In this document: one piece after another, positions 6,117-8,438 of the stretch | Numbering within the stretch: position 1 is the stretch's first letter | Layout of the letters: each line of letters begins with the position of its first letter | From: Clostridia bacterium | GTDB taxonomy: Bacteria; Bacillota_A; Clostridia; Oscillospirales; CAG-272 | NCBI GenBank assembly: GCA_017542695.1 | Contig: JAFXWT010000349.1 | Span: forward strand, 1-8,438 | Direction: 5' to 3' | Length of the DNA: 8,438 nucleotides | Program-made: the position numbers and the translations under genes | The notes under the pieces: generated by a model | What the model was told of the DNA's origin: nothing | Database searches by the model: none | What the model saw: the letters and a program-made list of their open reading frames with translations, nothing else

Positions 6117-7249
6117 CAGGACAGTTTATTCGCCTCTTCGCGCTTGTGGGAGTCGGATAAATGGGTATAAATCTGGAGCGTGGTCGAGAGGGTCGCGTGT
6201 CCCATCTGCTCCTTCGCCGTAAGGATATCGACGCCCGCCTCGTACATCATCGTGCAGAACGTGTGGCGCAGCATGTGGGGCGTGATGGGGTCGATGGCGA
6301 GCCCGGATCTGAAGCGCGGGTCAAAGCGGCTCTGACGGGCGATTTCCGCGCCGTCACGCGTCGTTTTGTCCCGGTGTGAAATTACATTAAGCTCGCTCAA
6401 AACGCTCTCCCAGCCGCGCGTGAAGCTGCTCAGCGTCATCATACCGCCGGACGCTGCCGGGCAGACGTACTCGTCCGACCGGGGCAGCCCCGCGAGGTAC
6501 TCCTTCAGGGTCCTGCCGAAGTAGACGGTGCGGATACCGCTCTTTGTCTTGGGGAGCTTGATACGCCCGTGGACGTTGTCCGGGAACTCCGCCGATTTGC
6601 TGACGGTCAGGCAGCCGTCCTCAAGGTCGACGTCCGCCCACGTCAGGGCGATCATCTCGCCGCGCCGGAGCCCCGCGTACAGCATGACCATGACGGCGGG
6701 CTTGAGCCGGATGTCGTCCGGCAGCGCGTTGATCCACGCGATCTCCTCGGCGGTCAGAGCGCGGCGGGAACCGGCGGGGGCGTCCTTCGGTATGCGGACG
6801 CCGTCAGCCGGGTTGAACTCCGTCGCCCGGTTCTGGATCGCGTACCCGTATATCTGATTGACGGTCTGCTTGACGAGCTCCAGCAGACGCTTTGACGCGG
6901 GCTTTCCGGTGGTCGGGTTGCAGTCGGCAAGCTCAAAGACGTACTCCTGCACGGCGTAAGGTCTGATATCCGTCAGATCCTGTCCGCCGAAACGGTCGCA
7001 GAGGCGCTGCACGGTGGTCTTATACTGCGCGTAAAACTTGCCGCTGACCTCGCGCTCCTTCACGGCGAGCCACCGCTGCGCCCAGAAGCCGAAGGTCTGA
7101 TCGGCGTCGACCTGATACCCTTTGCGGAGCTTGTCCCGGAATTCGGCCGCCTTCGCCTCCGCCTCGCGCTTGGTGGAGCCGTAGAAGTACCGACGCTTTC
7201 CGTTCGACTGGACGGTGACGAGATACCTGTCATCCTTTCTCTTTTTCAT
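6116..7249 (-). CDS. int: Tyrosine-recombinase phage integrase
   Basis: A 377-aa site-specific recombinase that would insert and excise the phage at a tRNA-Val gene. Residues 1-45 (RYLVTVQSNGKRRYFYGS...) form the small beta-sheet arm-binding domain, about 52-148 the helical core-binding domain (FWAQRWLAVKE...), and about 163-370 the catalytic domain. The catalytic set is complete: R195 in AGLRRGEM, K236 in KTKSGIR, H325 and R328 in HMLRHTF, H351 in MGHATLS and the nucleophile Y361 in QIYTH. Length is normal. ATG 7249 is the only usable start: the frame upstream reaches a TGA at 7292-7294 with no other ATG, GTG or TTG between, and no clear ribosome site precedes it. I saw no convincing minus-strand promoter between the repressor and this gene, so transcription may come from the repressor side. 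Confidence 0.96.
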   Translation of the reverse strand: MKKRKDDRYLVTVQSNGKRRYFYGSTKREAEAKAAEFRDKLRKGYQVDADQTFGFWAQRWLAVKEREVSGKFYAQYKTTVQRLCDRFGGQDLTDIRPYAVQEYVFELADCNPTTGKPASKRLLELVKQTVNQIYGYAIQNRATEFNPADGVRIPKDAPAGSRRALTAEEIAWINALPDDIRLKPAVMVMLYAGLRRGEMIALTWADVDLEDGCLTVSKSAEFPDNVHGRIKLPKTKSGIRTVYFGRTLKEYLAGLPRSDEYVCPAASGGMMTLSSFTRGWESVLSELNVISHRDKTTRDGAEIARQSRFDPRFRSGLAIDPITPHMLRHTFCTMMYEAGVDILTAKEQMGHATLSTTLQIYTHLSDSHKREEANKLS

Positions 7250-7261
7250 AAGCGTTTTGAT

Positions 7262-7290
7262 TTGACATTTACCCGGAAACGGTGTATAAT
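7262..7290 (+). promoter_or_regulatory. Perfect-consensus sigma-A promoter facing the repressor gene
   Basis: TTGACA at 7262-7267, a 17-base spacer and TATAAT at 7285-7290 match the bacterial housekeeping promoter exactly. It points away from the integrase and into the 3' end of the minus-strand repressor, with no protein gene of normal size downstream on this strand. The expected start is near 7297. Confidence 0.75.
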
Positions 7291-7296
7291 GTCAGC

Positions 7297-7374
7297 AATT
7301 CATGAGACTACCTTTCTGCATTTATTAATTCTCCGAAAGCCCCGGTCCGCAGCTGGGGCATCTTTTATGCTTTT
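7297..7374 (+). ncRNA. Candidate small RNA, antisense to the repressor-integrase junction
   Basis: A transcript from the consensus promoter at 7262-7290 would meet a hairpin about 40 bases later, giving an RNA of roughly 75-80 bases: an unpaired 5' part with pyrimidine-rich patches (CUACCUUUCU, UUCUCCG) followed by a stem-loop and U-rich end. This is the form of a bacterial regulatory RNA. It is fully antisense to the minus-strand segment between repressor and integrase, so it could control integrase expression from repressor read-through. UCUCCG is also complementary to CGGAGA in the Cro leader at 8132-8137. An eight-codon frame (MRLPFCIY, 7302-7328) lies at its 5' end but has no ribosome site. 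This is inferred from sequence only. Confidence 0.45.
7336..7374. terminator. Intrinsic terminator hairpin downstream of the repressor gene
   Basis: Stem GCCCCGG (7339-7345) with CTGGGGC (7353-7359), including one G-U pair, and a seven-base loop. On the + strand it is followed by ATCTTTTATGCTTTT, on the minus strand only by TTTC, so it looks more effective for the + transcript from 7262-7290. It begins only a few bases past the repressor stop and may also weakly end the repressor transcript. Confidence 0.6.
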
Positions 7375-7985
7375 CGATAAAGGGCGACGGCGAGGCCGTA
7401 GACCTCAAGACCGGCGCGCTCCGCGCCGGTGAAGATCATATCCTCAAAATCGGGGTTGAGAGCGCGCAAAACGACCATTTTCTTTTCGGGGTATATAATT
7501 ACCTTCTTGAGCGTAATGTCCCACTCTGCGCCGTTTTTGACATACACGGCGGCGATTTGACCGTTTTCCACCGTGGGCTGCCGTTTTATGAATACTATGT
7601 CGCCGTCCTGATAGGTCGGCGTCATGCTGTTGCCGGAGCAGCGCAAACAGACGTCGGTGGCGATATCGTCCGGGAAGCTGAACTCCTCGCCGGACTCCTG
7701 CACCGCCTCGATCGGCGTCCCGCAGGCTATCGTTCCGAGTATGCGATACTTCTTTGACTTCGGCAGCGGAATAATACCGGCGGGCTCTTCCCAGCCCATT
7801 AAAGACGCTGGCGTCGTGTGGAGTGCTTTTGCGATAGGCTCCAGTACTGTTATCGGCATATTCTCAATGTCGGTATTTTCGTACCTATATACCGTCGCCC
7901 TGTTTTTGCCGATTGCTTTTGCAAGTTCGTCGGCAGTCATTCCGAGTTCTCGCCTTCTGGCTTTGATTCTTTCATTGATTTTCAT
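7365..7985 (-). CDS. CI/LexA-like phage repressor with S24 self-cleavage domain
   Basis: A 206-aa lysogeny repressor that binds operators near its gene and is inactivated by self-cleavage during DNA damage. Residues 4-60 are an XRE-type helix-turn-helix (TADELAKAIGKNRATVYRYEN at about 17-37). Residues about 80-203 are the S24 peptidase domain: the catalytic Ser is S120 in CSGNSM and the Lys is most likely K160 in ITLKKV. The cleavage position in RILGTIACGTPIEA reads Cys88-Gly89 rather than the more common Ala-Gly. ATG 7985 has only a weak GGTGAT upstream. It is read from the minus-strand promoter at 8004-8032, which contains an operator-like site, so autoregulation is likely. It lies upstream of int on the same strand, separated by 115 bases. 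Confidence 0.93.
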   Translation of the reverse strand: MKINERIKARRRELGMTADELAKAIGKNRATVYRYENTDIENMPITVLEPIAKALHTTPASLMGWEEPAGIIPLPKSKKYRILGTIACGTPIEAVQESGEEFSFPDDIATDVCLRCSGNSMTPTYQDGDIVFIKRQPTVENGQIAAVYVKNGAEWDITLKKVIIYPEKKMVVLRALNPDFEDMIFTGAERAGLEVYGLAVALYRKA

Positions 7986-8003
7986 ATTGCATCACCGATT
8001 TAT

Positions 8004-8032
8004 AGTATATGCTACATTTCGCAAAAATGCAA
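8004..8032 (-). promoter_or_regulatory. Repressor promoter
   Basis: On the minus strand, TTGCAT (8032-8027), a 17-base spacer and TATACT (8009-8004) form a good housekeeping promoter with an expected start close to the repressor ATG at 7985, so the leader is very short. An operator-like palindrome overlaps its -35 and spacer. Confidence 0.7.
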
Positions 8033-8033
8033 C
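8018..8033. promoter_or_regulatory. Operator-like site in the repressor promoter
   Basis: TTCGCA-AAAA-TGCAAC matches 10 of the 12 defined positions of the GTCGCA-N4-TGCGAC palindrome found at 8117 and 8360. It covers the -35 hexamer of the repressor promoter, where binding would block repressor synthesis. A lone half-site GTCGCA is also present at 8059-8064. Confidence 0.5.
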
Positions 8034-8076
8034 ATCAAAATTTAAAACTTTGAAAAAAGTCGCATTTTTTTATAAA

Positions 8077-8090
8077 ATTGTCTTGACAAT
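8077..8090. promoter_or_regulatory. Palindrome over the early-promoter -35
   Basis: ATTGTC-TT-GACAAT is a perfect 14-base palindrome that contains the TTGACA hexamer at 8083-8088. It differs from the GTCGCA operator family, so it could be a site for a different regulator, or could follow partly from the -35 sequence itself. Confidence 0.35.
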
Positions 8091-8110
8091 CGGTTTTTCA
8101 TGTGTATAAT
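8083..8110 (+). promoter_or_regulatory. Early (lytic) promoter of the Cro-like gene
   Basis: TTGACA at 8083-8088, a 16-base spacer and TATAAT at 8105-8110: both hexamers are exact consensus. Expected start near 8117, at the edge of the perfect operator 8117-8132. It is divergent from the repressor promoter about 50 bases away, the usual lysis/lysogeny switch layout. Confidence 0.85.
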
Positions 8111-8116
8111 GAGCTT

Positions 8117-8132
8117 GTCGCACATCTGCGAC
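8117..8132. promoter_or_regulatory. Operator palindrome at the early transcription start
   Basis: GTCGCA-CATC-TGCGAC has perfect six-base arms and covers the expected start of the Cro-like transcript, where repressor binding would block initiation. The identical arms recur at 8360-8375. In RNA it could also fold as a hairpin before the ribosome site GGAGGG (8138-8143). Confidence 0.7.
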
Positions 8133-8149
8133 GGAGAGGAGGGAACAAA

Positions 8150-8368
8150 ATGGTGAACGTAAACAAGCTGCGCGGCAAGATCGTGGAACGCGGTCTCAAC
8201 GTCGAGAGTCTGGCGAATATGCTGTCAATGAACAAAAGCACGTTATACAGGCATTTAAACGGCGGAGGGGAAGGCTTCTCGATCAAGGAAGCGAACGCCA
8301 TAGCTCAGGCGCTTGACCTGAACTACGACGAGCTTATGGATATTTTTTTTAGTCCTTCTGTCGCATAA
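8150..8368 (+). CDS. Cro-like small XRE-family DNA-binding protein
   Basis: A 72-aa helix-turn-helix protein, first gene of the early operon and likely counterpart of the repressor. The helix-turn-helix runs over about residues 17-38 (NVESLANMLSMNKSTLYRHLN), the second helix of the motif being NKSTLYRHLN; helices continue with SIKEANAIAQAL and YDELMDIFF. It has no dimerisation/cleavage domain, as expected for Cro-type proteins. ATG 8150 is chosen because GGAGGG lies six bases upstream (8138-8143). An in-frame GTG at 8102 falls within the -10 box of its own promoter and cannot be transcribed from it. Its final codons run over an eight-T tract (8343-8350), and its TAA stop (8366-8368) lies in the spacer of a second operator copy, so gene end and operator are merged. 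Confidence 0.85.
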   Translation: MVNVNKLRGKIVERGLNVESLANMLSMNKSTLYRHLNGGGEGFSIKEANAIAQALDLNYDELMDIFFSPSVA

Positions 8369-8376
8369 GTGCGACA
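8359..8376. promoter_or_regulatory. Second perfect operator palindrome downstream of the Cro-like gene
   Basis: TGTCGCA-TAAG-TGCGACA, seven-base perfect arms with the same four-base spacing as 8117-8132, 243 bases further on. It lies 9 bases before the AGGAG (8385-8389) of the next gene. I see no clear promoter beside it, so it may act as a distant operator for looping, as a roadblock, or as an RNA hairpin. Confidence 0.6.
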
Positions 8377-8398
8377 CTTAAACAAGGAGAATAACAAC

Positions 8399-8438
8399 AT
8401 GAAAGAAGAAACCATCCGCGTCCCGGTGATGGAGCCGG
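8399..8438 (+). CDS. Start of an early phage gene (partial)
   Basis: ATG 8399 with AGGAG at 8385-8389, nine bases upstream, begins a frame open to the window end (MKEETIRVPVMEP). Thirteen residues are too few to name it. It is the second gene of the early operon after the Cro-like gene; excisionase, antirepressor or a second regulator are common there, but nothing here shows which. Confidence 0.55.
   Translation, partial: MKEETIRVPVMEP

Noticed and set aside
6528..6895. Open frames on the + strand opposite the integrase
   Set aside because: They are by-products of the GC-rich coding strand of a clear tyrosine recombinase.
7624..8109. 161-codon open frame on the + strand opposite the repressor
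   Set aside because: It lies antisense to a well-supported S24 repressor and across the switch promoters, has no recognisable domain and no ribosome site.
8341..8351. Programmed slippage at the eight-T run in the Cro-like gene
   Set aside because: The gene ends eight codons later and the normal frame gives a sensible 72-aa protein; chance is the simpler explanation.
1..8438. CRISPR array, insertion sequence or toxin-antitoxin pair
   Set aside because: No spaced direct repeats of CRISPR type, no transposase or terminal inverted repeats, and no recognisable toxin-antitoxin pair were seen.

Overview
The window is a piece of a temperate tailed-phage genome, probably a siphophage of a Firmicutes (Clostridia-type) host. 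This rests on AGGAGG-type ribosome sites, tightly overlapping late genes, a BppU-type baseplate protein, a CHAP + CW_7 endolysin, and a tyrosine-integrase / S24-repressor / small HTH lysogeny module. Base composition is moderately GC-rich with local AT-rich patches. The host assignment is inference; there is no host gene except a tRNA fragment.

Layout. 1-5848 (+): the end of the late operon. It runs from the tail of a small unknown protein, through a BppU/beta-helix tail-tip protein, a small two-helix membrane protein, a small beta-rich protein, a repeat + leucine-rich tail protein, a 60-aa unknown, a one-helix holin-like protein and the endolysin, to an HK97-gp10-like protein in last place. 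Nearly every junction overlaps or abuts. 5849-6115: a compact attachment region holding integrase arm-type repeats on both sides, A-tracts, a bidirectional terminator and the 3' part of a tRNA-Val(CAC) gene ending in an encoded CCA. 6116-7985 (-): the tyrosine integrase and the CI/LexA-like repressor. 7250-7364 between them carries a perfect-consensus promoter facing the other way and a hairpin, a candidate small RNA gene. 7986-8149: divergent promoters with palindromic operators. 8150-8438 (+): a Cro-like protein and the first codons of the next early gene.

How it works together. Lysis genes, attachment core and integrase are contiguous, and one arm-site sequence lies on both sides of the core. 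That is the attP (circular or excised phage) arrangement, not an integrated prophage end; tandem prophages or a circular-genome contig would look the same. The repressor and Cro-like protein face each other across operators of the form GTCGCA-N4-TGCGAC, found in the repressor promoter, just after the early promoter, and again after the Cro-like gene.

The points most worth following up are the candidate antisense/small RNA between integrase and repressor, the fully readable attP with its arm-site code, the operator repeated downstream of the Cro-like gene, and two tail proteins that each join a GC-rich anchor to an AT-rich binding module. I see no unmistakable new defence or mobile system here.
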